53,912 nt of DNA from RGIG8597 sp045133795 (GTDB lineage: Bacteria; Spirochaetota; GWE2-31-10). The DNA is taken from positions 1 to 53,912 of the forward strand of contig JBGUUT010000132.1 in assembly GCA_045133795.1 (NCBI GenBank), read 5' to 3'. The number at the start of each line of letters is the position of its first letter. Position 1 is the stretch's first letter. Position numbers and translations under genes: made by a program. The notes under the pieces are model-generated. The model saw only the letters and a program-made list of their open reading frames with translations, was not told the DNA's origin and ran no database searches. Below, piece after piece: positions 43,601 to 50,643 of the stretch.

Positions 43601-46047
43601 AAAAAGCTATTGAGATTGATACGGTTGTTCCGGCAATAAGCAGTTATTCCGTAAAAGCTGTAAGCGATACGAAACATTTAAAGGATAGTAATTATTATTT
43701 AAATGCCGGCGATACGGTAGAAATCGGAGTTACTTTTAGTGAAAAAGTTGCGATTTCAGGAAATTCGATTTTGAAATTGAATAACAATAAGACAGCTGTT
43801 TATTCCGGTGCCGATAGTACAACGCTTTATTATATGTACACGGTTTCCGGAGGTGATGACAAAGAAAATATCGGTATTACAAAAAATACTTATCCTAATA
43901 ACGTTCAGGACGTTGCCGGAAATGTTTTAGTTTCCGGTATGGACTCTGACGCAGCGTTGAAATATGGCGGTAAAGGAATTATCATAGATACAGTATGTAC
44001 ACCTCCGGTGTTGAGCGGAGTTGAGAAAGACGAAGTTTATAATACATCGAAGAGCGTAACATTAACCGGCGAAGACGGTGCAAGTTTATGGTATTCTACA
44101 GACGGTGGAGCTACGGAAAATGATGAGCTTGTCGATAATTCTTTCACAACGTCAGATGAAGAAGGTAGATATCAGCTTACCGGTTATCAAATAGATTTTG
44201 CCGGAAATAAATCGTTGTGGGCTGGTGCGATTGAAATCGTTGTAGATACAGCTCTACCTACGATTAAAAGTATCAGTACTACGGCAGGAGACGGTATTTA
44301 TAAAACCGGTGATACTATTACAATCACGGCAGAGTTTAGCGAAGTTGTAAGCGGAGATATAAAAGTGTCGTTAAACTGTAGCGATGAGGCTTCGGTAACT
44401 ATGAATGTAAATAATAGTAATAATGCAACGGCTACCTATACAGTAGATGCCGGTGATGATACAAAAAAATTGGCGGTAAGCAGTGTCAGCGGAACGATTA
44501 CAGATACAGCTAAAAATGCAGTAGATAGTTTCTCCGGCTTTAGCAATTTTGACGGAAAAAATATCGTAATCGATACGGTAGCGCCGACACTTACAGATTT
44601 TAAAGTTACAAAGTATAAGGAAAATTCAGCAACTGAATCAGATGTAAATGCTGTAGTTCAAGATGTTGATATAGGAACAGATATTGTTCTTGTTTTTAAT
44701 GAAAGAGTAAGTAAGGGAACCGGAACTGTTACAGTAGAACGTGTTTATAAAAGTTATCCGGCTGTGATGGAAACGGATGAATACAACGCTCACAGTGCTT
44801 CAATCAGTGATTATTATATACAACGATGTATAGGAACTGTTGATAATAAAGGTACAGCTCCCGATACTGATGCAAAATATGTATTAAAGTATGAGATTGA
44901 CCACGGTGCTTATGAGACAAACGGTAGTTTGAATGGTTACCAAAAGGCGGTTTATGATTACTTTGCTGATAAAGATTACAATGTTACAAAAATAGATGTA
45001 AACAGTAGTCTTATTACTGAAGAAGCTGATACGAGTAGCGGTTCATATTCGTTTGTAACTATAAAGCTTCCGTCAAAATTGAAAAAAGGTATCATTTATA
45101 AGGTAACTTTTACAGCCGGAACATTTGTGGATCAAGCCGGAAATGCATGTGCAGCAGTGACAGGAACCGATGTAAGTTTTGAAACCGGACCTACAGCTAC
45201 GCCGGTGATACGTATCAATAAAATTTCGGGAAGCGGAAGTGGTAACCAACCGTATACTACAGGAGTGAAAGTCAGCAGTGAAATGCATGGTGCTAAATTG
45301 TCTTTAGGAAAAACAAGCAATAAGGTAACTTGTGACAACAACAAACCAAGTAAAGTTGCAGATCCTAATCCTACAAGTTTCAGTGAGTATTCTGGTGCAA
45401 TTACAATATCAACAGCATCATCTGCTTTAGGTGAGATATTTAAACTGTGGGCAAAAACTACTAAAACAGGTTTGACAGCCGGAGATGTGTACAAAGAGCT
45501 GGCATTCAAAACTGTAATCAAGACCGGTGATGCTTCTTATTATTTAAGAGGGTCAGACAGTACAGGAGGAGTATCTGCTACTACGGAATTCCCGATAAGT
45601 TGGTATAAAAGTTTAGATACAGCTAAGGCTAAAAATTATTATTGGGTAAGCTGGCATGTATTGAAATCTTTCCAATGGAAGGAATGTAACGGAGATGCAT
45701 GGGTGAATATTGATGGTGAAAATGAAGTAACCAAACCGGGTAGTTATGATTATATTGACGCACCGGAGGTTGCTGCTGAAGACGTAACTATTACATTGAC
45801 AGTTCCTGATTGGGTATGGAACAACAGTGCAGTTCTTTATGTTTGGGTATGGGGAGATAATGTTAGCAGTAAATGGGTAAAAGCGACTAAGAAATCTTCA
45901 ACATCAGCAACTTTTGTATTCCCGGAAGGATGTACTGGATTTAAAGTTGCCCGAATGCCAGCTGGGGCATCACCTAATTTTGATACGGCTTATAATAAAT
46001 CAGGTGATATATCTTATAATGGTACAACAACGTATAATGCTTTTTAG
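37636..46047 (+). CDS. Giant Ig-like repeat lipoprotein B (2803 aa)
   Basis: The lipobox Cys is residue 19 (LIIGIWSC). The domain order parallels lipoprotein A: paired N-terminal sandwiches ending VVTVDNEPS, a 'YDDD' domain, about 15 IDT-type boundaries, then the A-B-C three-domain super-repeat with type A near 41.20, 42.24, 43.24 and 44.26 kb. The B units at 41.57, 42.59 and 43.62 kb share the YYLNAGDT and YPNxxQDxAGN blocks. The segment from residue ~2522 (VIRINKISG) corresponds to lipoprotein A, but the last ~90 residues differ: VLYVWVWGDN, KWVKATKK, GFKVARMPAG and a YNKSGDI end resemble a carbohydrate-binding module of CBM26 type. The start follows AAGGGGG. A UUCG hairpin ends the operon. 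Binding to glycan is inferred from the last domain. Confidence 0.93.
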   Translation: MKILRRFCILFLIIGIWSCDTTNMFVGAGTAPDISAPELIISTPANLAYESSDFVMSGTAFDNLKVTKVELKIYCNGVRISDLENPPVADITGNKWSYSFKNLQSGEYTITATAHDRAGNTSEKSSKSIVVTVDNEPSKIAIQKPSLKPQLTLEGLDCRDYTYIEYFQNKTFSIRGSIEDEYPLKEITLQLFKDTECVYSLTFDSKYLGEKSATSMVEGSLYNWIVTVNSTEKPCQSESYTNKLALLSGTEKHYLKVAVIVTDKAGNKTLDTNSNLGFICLYQDADRPWVAVSSLMNEETLELQQEKNKLRAGAQISGTAYDDDLLETMEFRIVNTDYDEIVKEEVVSRVSFGDTGCTVWSLIAPTNQGRYRLYYRVKDNYGTKSYGDNESEWTKDSGWNDAESIGFQVIDESAPMTEITAFEEYPATAYAENESPAFVIDAVTKDAVGISQVILAWVADVDEKKIETLKKNKWNITTDGYHDGIKYWIVDLSNFKNVLENTTYKMEWSCELSVNDFVAEDASAIYNYKKMYYCTVSKSGNYTVGTFTIPKEFNEPKLKIESPKDNQKCRNINGDTFLISGTCKDEESGLASLIIRYKKSNGDDAEYNLLKEGKLADDGTWSITSDLLEDLGGSYQRIIVEACDNFNNINRSGVYIVVDNNSPQVSSITLTEPGGHYSIGQTLNFKVTMNREVVLEKDTNLILELNCNKDINGTPAFAEFDKIENYKFLLFKYTVKAGDNAEPLDYYSADSLKILKGRITEKGEGDDGSSTGVSAILALPNPGESGSLAARGVFIDTAKPVVREITADVGAGAYKEGKQITISAQFNENVSGRARILLNSRGDDPSQTNLFISMEKEVINEDVLEFPYIVEKGDNVDVLDIYVPFYAYSDTVTVKDAAGNIMDFYNFPRDNVSGSLANLKIKIDTIAPVLERIYVTEINTQSYSDGKYYLNTGKTVTFEVLFSEVMMLGTEQPYLELTALNGKGERVRAQYQSGAGSSILTFVYTVAYGENLPEDLACSAFVGDVTDVAGNPIAGSEGNRKENTEVLGKIVTEGGSPSYPKVSIIVDTAKPQPPVFKFGYVGGGSISEQDEIKLKEERAGGNIYEGKESGYIQNIKVTAEAVDGEMTSVMDMFASVNGITKQDWKSMTDYSTVTTNAEEKWIVKAQLKDYAGNVSDISSASFMVDNGVPLLSGITTTLPDGLYNTGTGIPVVLTFSKKVNAKKNGSNDIKVTFNNGGTAEISETNQYNTTHKTNYVVGNGDCDIEKLEVVDITGGDFFDTAGNKVAVTAEGLKLTTSEGFADDFKIKNIKIDNTAPQLISYTVESISNEDNADNDYYYLNAEKSVKIAANFNEPVMISSDSEIILNHNSAKATYIGAGNGNKTLYFNYTVKNGETSSSLGIASNFYPNHIQDEAGNFLVAGLAQAATLEYKGKNIKIDTTSPLAPTVILKTQSDSNELNNNSNVSEQVTMSIVGEEGAVISYSINGGADYEKGASKVLGDTGSEKTFYIVTRQVDKAGNMSPTSDKMIITVNLKEMGLSKITTNKVDGTYRADNEIPIILLFTKKVSYQNLQLTLNSGAVITSSGSGGLALSHQIPYKIVAGEKSPNETPLKVTGITGTFTDENSADVSSAISDSFAKLADNFADNEIYIDTEAPVIDGYSVEAISDTEHLNNSSYYLNAGDTATLQVSFKEAVNVIGNSVLTLNSGETAIYQSGDGTNTLIYEYKVASGNTSGLKVNTNVYPTNIQDKAGNHLAAGLETVTSLGYGGKEIVIDTMSPAAPTVSINEGNAESVSSVSQVKMTAAGDSGCTIEYSTDAGSVYNVYSGEVKLPAETNKSLNSYKVTARQTDLAGNISPTSALKNVTVDLRPIGLKSIFTAKPSGVYKAGTTIPLTIEFYKAITSSGNITLTLNNDATVPFQATGKSVYTVNYVVGASDKSTSALTVQEFAGTIKDTATDSDVSSFDGVNGLISNGFVEGNITASNLPTDSQKAIEIDTVVPAISSYSVKAVSDTKHLKDSNYYLNAGDTVEIGVTFSEKVAISGNSILKLNNNKTAVYSGADSTTLYYMYTVSGGDDKENIGITKNTYPNNVQDVAGNVLVSGMDSDAALKYGGKGIIIDTVCTPPVLSGVEKDEVYNTSKSVTLTGEDGASLWYSTDGGATENDELVDNSFTTSDEEGRYQLTGYQIDFAGNKSLWAGAIEIVVDTALPTIKSISTTAGDGIYKTGDTITITAEFSEVVSGDIKVSLNCSDEASVTMNVNNSNNATATYTVDAGDDTKKLAVSSVSGTITDTAKNAVDSFSGFSNFDGKNIVIDTVAPTLTDFKVTKYKENSATESDVNAVVQDVDIGTDIVLVFNERVSKGTGTVTVERVYKSYPAVMETDEYNAHSASISDYYIQRCIGTVDNKGTAPDTDAKYVLKYEIDHGAYETNGSLNGYQKAVYDYFADKDYNVTKIDVNSSLITEEADTSSGSYSFVTIKLPSKLKKGIIYKVTFTAGTFVDQAGNACAAVTGTDVSFETGPTATPVIRINKISGSGSGNQPYTTGVKVSSEMHGAKLSLGKTSNKVTCDNNKPSKVADPNPTSFSEYSGAITISTASSALGEIFKLWAKTTKTGLTAGDVYKELAFKTVIKTGDASYYLRGSDSTGGVSATTEFPISWYKSLDTAKAKNYYWVSWHVLKSFQWKECNGDAWVNIDGENEVTKPGSYDYIDAPEVAAEDVTITLTVPDWVWNNSAVLYVWVWGDNVSSKWVKATKKSSTSATFVFPEGCTGFKVARMPAGASPNFDTAYNKSGDISYNGTTTYNAF

Positions 46048-46066
46048 GTATACTATTTCCTAACAG

Positions 46067-46095
46067 CGGAAAGTCTTCGGGCTTTCCGTTTTTTT
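46067..46095 (+). terminator. Terminator of the giant-lipoprotein operon
   Basis: CGGAAAGTC (46067-46075) and GGCTTTCCG (46080-46088) form a 9-bp stem with one wobble and a TTCG tetraloop, followed by T7. It starts 20 bp after the stop codon. Confidence 0.95.
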
Positions 46096-46107
46096 ATGTG
46101 ATGTCGA

Positions 46108-46216
46108 GGGACAGACCTCTATCTCAAAACAGAATTAACAAGGAAGTCACAACCGGAGTGTAAATTATAATGTCATTCAGAATCTTTCCCTTCCATGGGG
46201 AACTGAGGTCTGTCCC
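46108..46216. repeat. Inverted-repeat element with AGGTCTGTCC ends
   Basis: GGGACAGACCTC (46108-46119) and GAGGTCTGTCCC (46205-46216) are a perfect 12-bp inverted repeat bounding 109 bp of noncoding DNA. The same core occurs four more times at 50.5-51.1 kb. The layout resembles REP-type elements or small nonautonomous mobile elements; no transposase gene is in the window. The remaining part of the 324-bp gap (46217-46371) holds the next promoter and nothing else I can name. Confidence 0.65.
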
Positions 46217-46289
46217 CATGTTTTTTTTTATGGCTTGTAAGCTGTTGTAAATACAGTATCGGCTCGATAAATCTTTGTAAAACTTTACA

Positions 46290-46318
46290 TTGTAATAATT
46301 TAAATTTTGGATTATAAC
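46290..46318 (+). promoter_or_regulatory. Promoter of the aminotransferase gene
   Basis: TTGTAA (46290-46295) and TATAAC (46313-46318) are separated by 17 bp and lie 54 bp before the ATG at 46372. The -10 matches five of six consensus bases and the -35 four of six. Confidence 0.5.
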
Positions 46319-46371
46319 TTTATGATTGATAGAGTGTTTATCGATTTTTTAGATAAACCGGAGGTTCTTAA

Positions 46372-47673
46372 ATGAGAAGAGATATTGTACCGGCAGGAGC
46401 TGATTCACTTTCATACGAGATTCGTGAAATCGTAGTTATAGCTGAAAAGTTAGAAAAGTTAGGTTTAAAATTAACATATGAAAATATCGGAGACCCGATA
46501 GCAAAGGGCGAAAAGGTTGTCCCGTGGATAAAAGAAGAAATTAAAAAGTTGATGGATCAAGAAGATTCATGGGCGTATTGTAATACTCAGGGGGTTCTTG
46601 CTACCAGAGAGTTTCTGGCAGCTAAAGTAAATGCTTTAAACGGTTGTCAGATTACAGCGGATGATATTTATTTTTTTAACGGATTAGGTGATGCAGTTGC
46701 TAAGATTTTCGGGCATTTAAAGCGTGAGGCACGTGTAATAGGACCGACACCGGCGTATTCTTCACATTCTTCTGCAGAAGCTTCGCATTCCGGATATGAA
46801 CATCTTACTTATCGTTTAGATCCGAACAACAATTGGGAACCTGATGTAGATGAAATTTATAATAAAGCAAAATATAATGATTCTATCGCCGGGATATTAA
46901 TTATAAATCCGCACAATCCTACCGGAGCGACAGTTTCTAAAGCAAACCTTAAACGTATTTGTGAAATTGCAGAGGAATTGGATTTATTTATAATTTGTGA
47001 TGAAATCTACAATGAACTTGTTTATACCAACGGTGAGCCGGTAAAATTAGCACAGGTAATCGGCAATGCTTGCGGAATCAGTATAAAAGGTATCAGTAAA
47101 GAATATCCATGGCCGGGTTCTCGTTGCGGTTGGATGGAAGTTTATAATAAAAATAAAGATTCTCAATTTGCAAAATATATCGACACTATACTGAAAGCAA
47201 AACGCTTGGAAGTTTGTTCGACTACTTTGCCGCAGAAATCGATTCCTATCGTAATGGGGCATGAAAAATATCCGGCACATTTAAAAATGCGTGTCGATAA
47301 ATTTGAACAGCGTGCAAATGAAGCAAAAGAGATTTTCGGTAATACAAAAGGTATAAAATTCATCCAACCGCGCGGTGCATTTTATATGACAGTTTTGTTT
47401 GAAGACGGCGTTTTGAATAAAAATAAAACTTTGCACATTGAAAATCCGGTTATTCGAGAAGAAATTGAACGTTTATGCAGTGGAAAAATTGCTGATGATA
47501 AGCGTTTTGTATATTATTTACTGGGAGCTACGGGAATTATCACCGTGCCGTTGACAAGTTTTTATTCTAAAATTAACGGTATTCGACTTACTTCATTGGA
47601 AGAAGATGATGAACAACGCAGAAAAACATTTTGTCTTATTCGTGACAAGATGATTGAGTATATTAATTCTTAA
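46372..47673 (+). CDS. Class I/II PLP-dependent aminotransferase
   Basis: This fold-type I aminotransferase of 433 residues swaps an amino group between an amino acid and a 2-oxo acid with pyridoxal phosphate. The substrate-binding NPHNPTG and the PLP-ring Asp in CDEIYNELVY are present. The Schiff-base lysine is Lys243 in GISKEYPWPGSRCGW, with the phosphate-binding Arg after it. The closest groups I recognise are alanine/aspartate-type enzymes (AlaA/AlaC-like), but the long insert around residues 360-400 and the unusual KEYPWPGSR block make the substrate uncertain. The ATG follows CCGGAGG. The next gene starts 38 bp downstream with no clear terminator between, so read-through is likely. Confidence 0.9.
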   Translation: MRRDIVPAGADSLSYEIREIVVIAEKLEKLGLKLTYENIGDPIAKGEKVVPWIKEEIKKLMDQEDSWAYCNTQGVLATREFLAAKVNALNGCQITADDIYFFNGLGDAVAKIFGHLKREARVIGPTPAYSSHSSAEASHSGYEHLTYRLDPNNNWEPDVDEIYNKAKYNDSIAGILIINPHNPTGATVSKANLKRICEIAEELDLFIICDEIYNELVYTNGEPVKLAQVIGNACGISIKGISKEYPWPGSRCGWMEVYNKNKDSQFAKYIDTILKAKRLEVCSTTLPQKSIPIVMGHEKYPAHLKMRVDKFEQRANEAKEIFGNTKGIKFIQPRGAFYMTVLFEDGVLNKNKTLHIENPVIREEIERLCSGKIADDKRFVYYLLGATGIITVPLTSFYSKINGIRLTSLEEDDEQRRKTFCLIRDKMIEYINS

Positions 47674-47711
47674 TTTAGTAAGAAATTAAAATTAACAAAA
47701 AGGATTTTTAA

Positions 47712-47870
47712 ATGGGGAAAAAAGAGCCGCTTTTAGAAAAGTTCAGACGCCAAGATTCTAAATTGTATTCTGAAGTTTTAGAATCTAATGAATTTCAAGA
47801 TGAAATGAAACAATGTTTGACAATGCAGGATTTACCGGCAAAGGATATTGAAATTGATAGGCAAAGATAA
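47712..47870 (+). CDS. Small protein upstream of ygiQ (52 aa, hypothetical)
   Basis: An ATG with AAAAGGA at 7-bp spacing opens a 52-codon frame that ends TAA at 47870. The product is charged (MGKKEPLLEKFRRQDSK, then EMKQCLTMQDLPAK) and has no signal or membrane segment. It overlaps the start of the radical SAM gene by 17-23 bp, so its translation probably delivers ribosomes to the TTG start of that gene. It is either a real small protein or a leader for coupling; I do not recognise a family. Confidence 0.55.
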   Translation: MGKKEPLLEKFRRQDSKLYSEVLESNEFQDEMKQCLTMQDLPAKDIEIDRQR

Positions 47871-49560
47871 CTTTGCAGAAGCGGATAATCTTTTTTTTCT
47901 TCCGGAAACAAAAAGAGATTTTTCATCTGTAGATATTTTACTTGTTACCGGTGATGCTTATTTAGATCATCCGTCGTTTGGTATTGCGATAATCGCTCGT
48001 GTATTGGAAAATGCCGGTTATAAAATCGCAATATGGAGTCAGCCCGATTATCGTAATGCAGAGCTTTTGAAAAAATTACCTGAAGTACGACTTTTTATAG
48101 GAATTACAGCCGGAAATATTGACAGTGTTGTAAGTAATTATACGGGGACTCGCAGTCGAAGAAAAGACGATGCGTATTCAATTGACGGGAATCCTCTTTT
48201 TCCTCAAGGACATCAAAAACGTCCCGACCGTGCTACGATTGTTTACACTTCTTTTTTAAAACAGCGTTATAAAAATATTCCGATTGTACTCGGAGGAATA
48301 GAAGCGTCGTTACGCCGTTTTGCTCATTATGATTATGTTCAAGATAAAATTCGCCATTCTGTTTTGCTCGACAGTAAAGCTGATATTATCAGTTACGGAA
48401 TGGGCGAAAAGTCGATGATTGAAATTGCAAATAGAATTAAAGAAAAACAGAGTTTAAAAGGGATTGAGGGAACCGTAATAAAAATTAAACCTGAAGAATG
48501 TGAAGGTTTGACAGCATTGCCGTCTTATGAAGAAATCATTAATGATAAAGAAAAGCTGCTGGAAATGACAGCGTTGATAGAAGCGAACATGGTGCATGAA
48601 ACAGCTTGCGGACTTTATCAAAAAGACGGAACTAATATAGTTGCTTCTTTCAGACCGCAGCCTTTATTGACACAAAAAGAGCTCGATGATGTTTATGCGT
48701 TGCCGTTCAGACGTAATTTCCCGGAATATTGTGAGCGTGTTCCTGCATGGAAAATGATTCAACATTCCGTTACATCACATCGCGGGTGTTTCGGACGATG
48801 TAGTTTTTGTGCGATAGCTTCTCATCAAGGTCCGTTGGTAAGTCGCAGAAGTGAAGAGTCGATTATTGCGGAAGTAAAGAAAATTGCTTCATTAGATAAT
48901 TTCCGCGGAACTATAAGTGATATTGGCGGTCCTACTGCAAATATGTATGCGTCATTTTGTAAAATCGGAGGCTGTAAAGACCCAAAATGTCTTTTCCCGT
49001 CAATTTGTCCGAACTTACAAATGAATCAAGCAGATTATGTTGATTTATTGTTTAAAGTCAAAAATCTACCGGAAGTAAAGCATGTATTTATTAATTCGGG
49101 GATTCGTTATGATATGGCTTTGGAAGATAAAAATGCGGCGGAGCAGATGATTTGTAATTTTACTTCCGGTCATTTAAAGATTGCTCCGGAACATTTTTGT
49201 GATGATATTTTACGACTTATGCGTAAACCCTCGGCAAAAGAGTTTGAACGCTTTATTGCGTTTTTTGAGCAGATTAAAAAGAAGAATCATTTGAATTTTT
49301 ATATGTTACCTTATTTGATTCTTTCTCATCCGGGAAGTACGAATGACAGTGCGAGAGCTGTCGGGAATTTTTTATTAAAACATAATATCAGTACTCGTCA
49401 GTATCAGGATTTTACGCCTACGCCGCAGACTATTTCTACGGCAATGTTTGTAAGCGGTAAAAATATGCAACACAAAGATATAAATATTGTTCATTATTCT
49501 GCGGCAAATAATCCGCAGCGTAAGATTTTAGAAAACATGTTGCGTTATAAAAAGAAATAA
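47854..49560 (+). CDS. ygiQ: YgiQ-family (UPF0313) radical SAM protein
   Basis: The radical SAM cluster motif is Cys312-x3-Cys316-x2-Cys319 in SHRGCFGRCSFCAI. The N-terminal domain carries VDILLVTGDAYLDHPSFG and the conserved GGIEASLRR, both typical of YgiQ. The C-terminal TIM-barrel parts include YQDFTPTPQTISTAMF. The 568 residues are shorter than E. coli YgiQ, which has an extra C-terminal extension. No ATG lies upstream of the conserved region. I choose the TTG at 47854 because AAGGA (47841-47845) lies 8 bp before it; a TTG at 47848 is too close to that site. The frame overlaps the 52-aa ORF. The biochemical function of the family is not established. Confidence 0.88.
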   Translation: MIGKDNFAEADNLFFLPETKRDFSSVDILLVTGDAYLDHPSFGIAIIARVLENAGYKIAIWSQPDYRNAELLKKLPEVRLFIGITAGNIDSVVSNYTGTRSRRKDDAYSIDGNPLFPQGHQKRPDRATIVYTSFLKQRYKNIPIVLGGIEASLRRFAHYDYVQDKIRHSVLLDSKADIISYGMGEKSMIEIANRIKEKQSLKGIEGTVIKIKPEECEGLTALPSYEEIINDKEKLLEMTALIEANMVHETACGLYQKDGTNIVASFRPQPLLTQKELDDVYALPFRRNFPEYCERVPAWKMIQHSVTSHRGCFGRCSFCAIASHQGPLVSRRSEESIIAEVKKIASLDNFRGTISDIGGPTANMYASFCKIGGCKDPKCLFPSICPNLQMNQADYVDLLFKVKNLPEVKHVFINSGIRYDMALEDKNAAEQMICNFTSGHLKIAPEHFCDDILRLMRKPSAKEFERFIAFFEQIKKKNHLNFYMLPYLILSHPGSTNDSARAVGNFLLKHNISTRQYQDFTPTPQTISTAMFVSGKNMQHKDINIVHYSAANNPQRKILENMLRYKKK

Positions 49561-49571
49561 AGGAGTTAGGA

Positions 49572-50054
49572 ATGGAAATTAAAGCAGATTATTTTGACTT
49601 GGGCGGAGAAATCAATATGATTTTCGGACAGAGTCATTTTATAAAAACAGTAGATGATTTGGCAGAAATATTGGCTTCAAGTATTCCGCAGGCTAAATAT
49701 GCGGTGGCATTCAACGAAGCTTCCGGAGAGGCCTTGATTCGTTATCAAGGTAATGACGAAGATTTGACGGCAAAGGCTATTGAAATATTAAAAACAACGG
49801 CTGCCGGACACACTTTTATTATTTTGTTAAAAAATGCGTTTCCGATTCAGGTAATGGCAAAAGTAAAAGCTTGTGATGAAGTCACAAGAATTTTTTGTGC
49901 TACGGCAAATCCTGTCACAATATTGACAACGCAAGCCAACGGCGGAGCCGGGGTAATCGGCGTAATAGACGGAGTTTCTCCTAAAGGCGTAGAAAACGAT
50001 TCTGATAAGACTGCACGCCGAGAATTATTAAAGAAGTTCGGTTATAAGTTTTAA
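49572..50054 (+). CDS. Adenosine-specific kinase-like protein (COG1839/PF04008)
   Basis: This 160-residue cytoplasmic protein matches the archaeal/bacterial family named 'adenosine-specific kinase'. The hallmarks are the N-terminal FGQSHFIKTVDDLAEIL, KYAVAFNEASGEALIRYQG in the middle, and the glycine-rich ANGGAGVIGVIDGVSPKGVE near the C-terminus. The family name comes from structural work suggesting nucleoside binding; the enzymatic role is poorly proven. The start has AAAGGAG at 7-bp spacing. It follows ygiQ by 11 bp and is the last gene of that operon. Confidence 0.85.
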   Translation: MEIKADYFDLGGEINMIFGQSHFIKTVDDLAEILASSIPQAKYAVAFNEASGEALIRYQGNDEDLTAKAIEILKTTAAGHTFIILLKNAFPIQVMAKVKACDEVTRIFCATANPVTILTTQANGGAGVIGVIDGVSPKGVENDSDKTARRELLKKFGYKF

Positions 50055-50067
50055 GATTTTTAATTAG

Positions 50068-50114
50068 AAGCTGTCTTGGAATTTTTTCAACTTCATAAAA
50101 AGACAGCTTTTTTT
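50068..50114 (+). terminator. Terminator after the adenosine-specific-kinase-like gene
   Basis: AAGCTGTCTT (50068-50077) pairs perfectly with AAGACAGCTT (50100-50109) and is followed by a T-run to 50114. Confidence 0.85.
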
Positions 50115-50311
50115 ATTTGTCTGCCAAACTATATTTACAGTACTAAATATTTACACACATATTCATCGTATCAGCAAAAAAATAAGAATTTCGGATGTTG
50201 GAAAATTATGAAAGATGTAATTTTTTTTGAAGAAATCTTATGGCCTTTTAATTTATTTATATCAGTTTGTGTTTTAGGAAAAGAAATAAACAAATTAAGA
50301 GGTAATAAAAC

Positions 50312-50488
50312 ATGAGAAAAAGCAATTTAATGAAATGTGTTGGAGTAATTTTTATATTTTTAACTATGATGTTTAGTTGTCAACCGGTAAGTGAATATTT
50401 CAACGAAAACGGAGGGAATAATCAGGGGAAAAATGGTAGCAGTAATAAAAATAAAACTTTGGCGTTAGGGGGAGTCGGGACATTGTAA
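50312..50488 (+). CDS. Stub lipoprotein (58 aa), probably the remnant of a larger gene
   Basis: An ATG behind TTAAGAGG opens a frame for 58 residues with a complete lipoprotein signal (FLTMMFSC, Cys23). It is close to those of the 374-aa and 550-aa lipoproteins at 18.5-21.4 kb. The mature part is only ~35 residues of Asn, Gly and Lys, like the linker of the 550-aa protein, and then ends at TAA where repeat-rich noncoding DNA begins. Nothing that resembles the missing body is seen downstream. It is either a short lipopeptide or, more likely, a gene whose body has been lost. Confidence 0.6.
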   Translation: MRKSNLMKCVGVIFIFLTMMFSCQPVSEYFNENGGNNQGKNGSSNKNKTLALGGVGTL

Positions 50489-50527
50489 TGTCAAGTGCAA
50501 CAAAATAAAAAAACTTCATAGTATGAA

Positions 50528-50576
50528 TAAACAAAGTGTACCAATAAATATCAGAATGAAATTAAGGTCTGTCCTC
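50528..50576 (+). repeat. Composite repeat, copy 1 (AAACAAAGTGTACCAATAA + AGGTCTGTCC)
   Basis: TAAACAAAGTGTACCAATAA (50528-50547) is followed by CAGAATGAAATTAAGGTCTGTCCTC. The same order occurs at 50951-51016, so the two motifs form one dispersed unit. Confidence 0.65.
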
Positions 50577-50643
50577 AATTCACACAGTAAAAAAAAAGTA
50601 TCGTTACTGGAACACATTTATTCCATTTAGTTGGAACACACTG

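Noticed and set aside
45132..45521. 129-codon antisense frame within giant lipoprotein B
   Set aside because: Long antisense frames are expected opposite repetitive Ig-like genes with this codon use; no start signal supports it.
50076..50315. 79-codon frame on the plus strand
   Set aside because: Its start lies within the terminator hairpin of the preceding gene and it lacks a ribosome-binding site; the supported start in this stretch is the ATG at 50312 in another frame.
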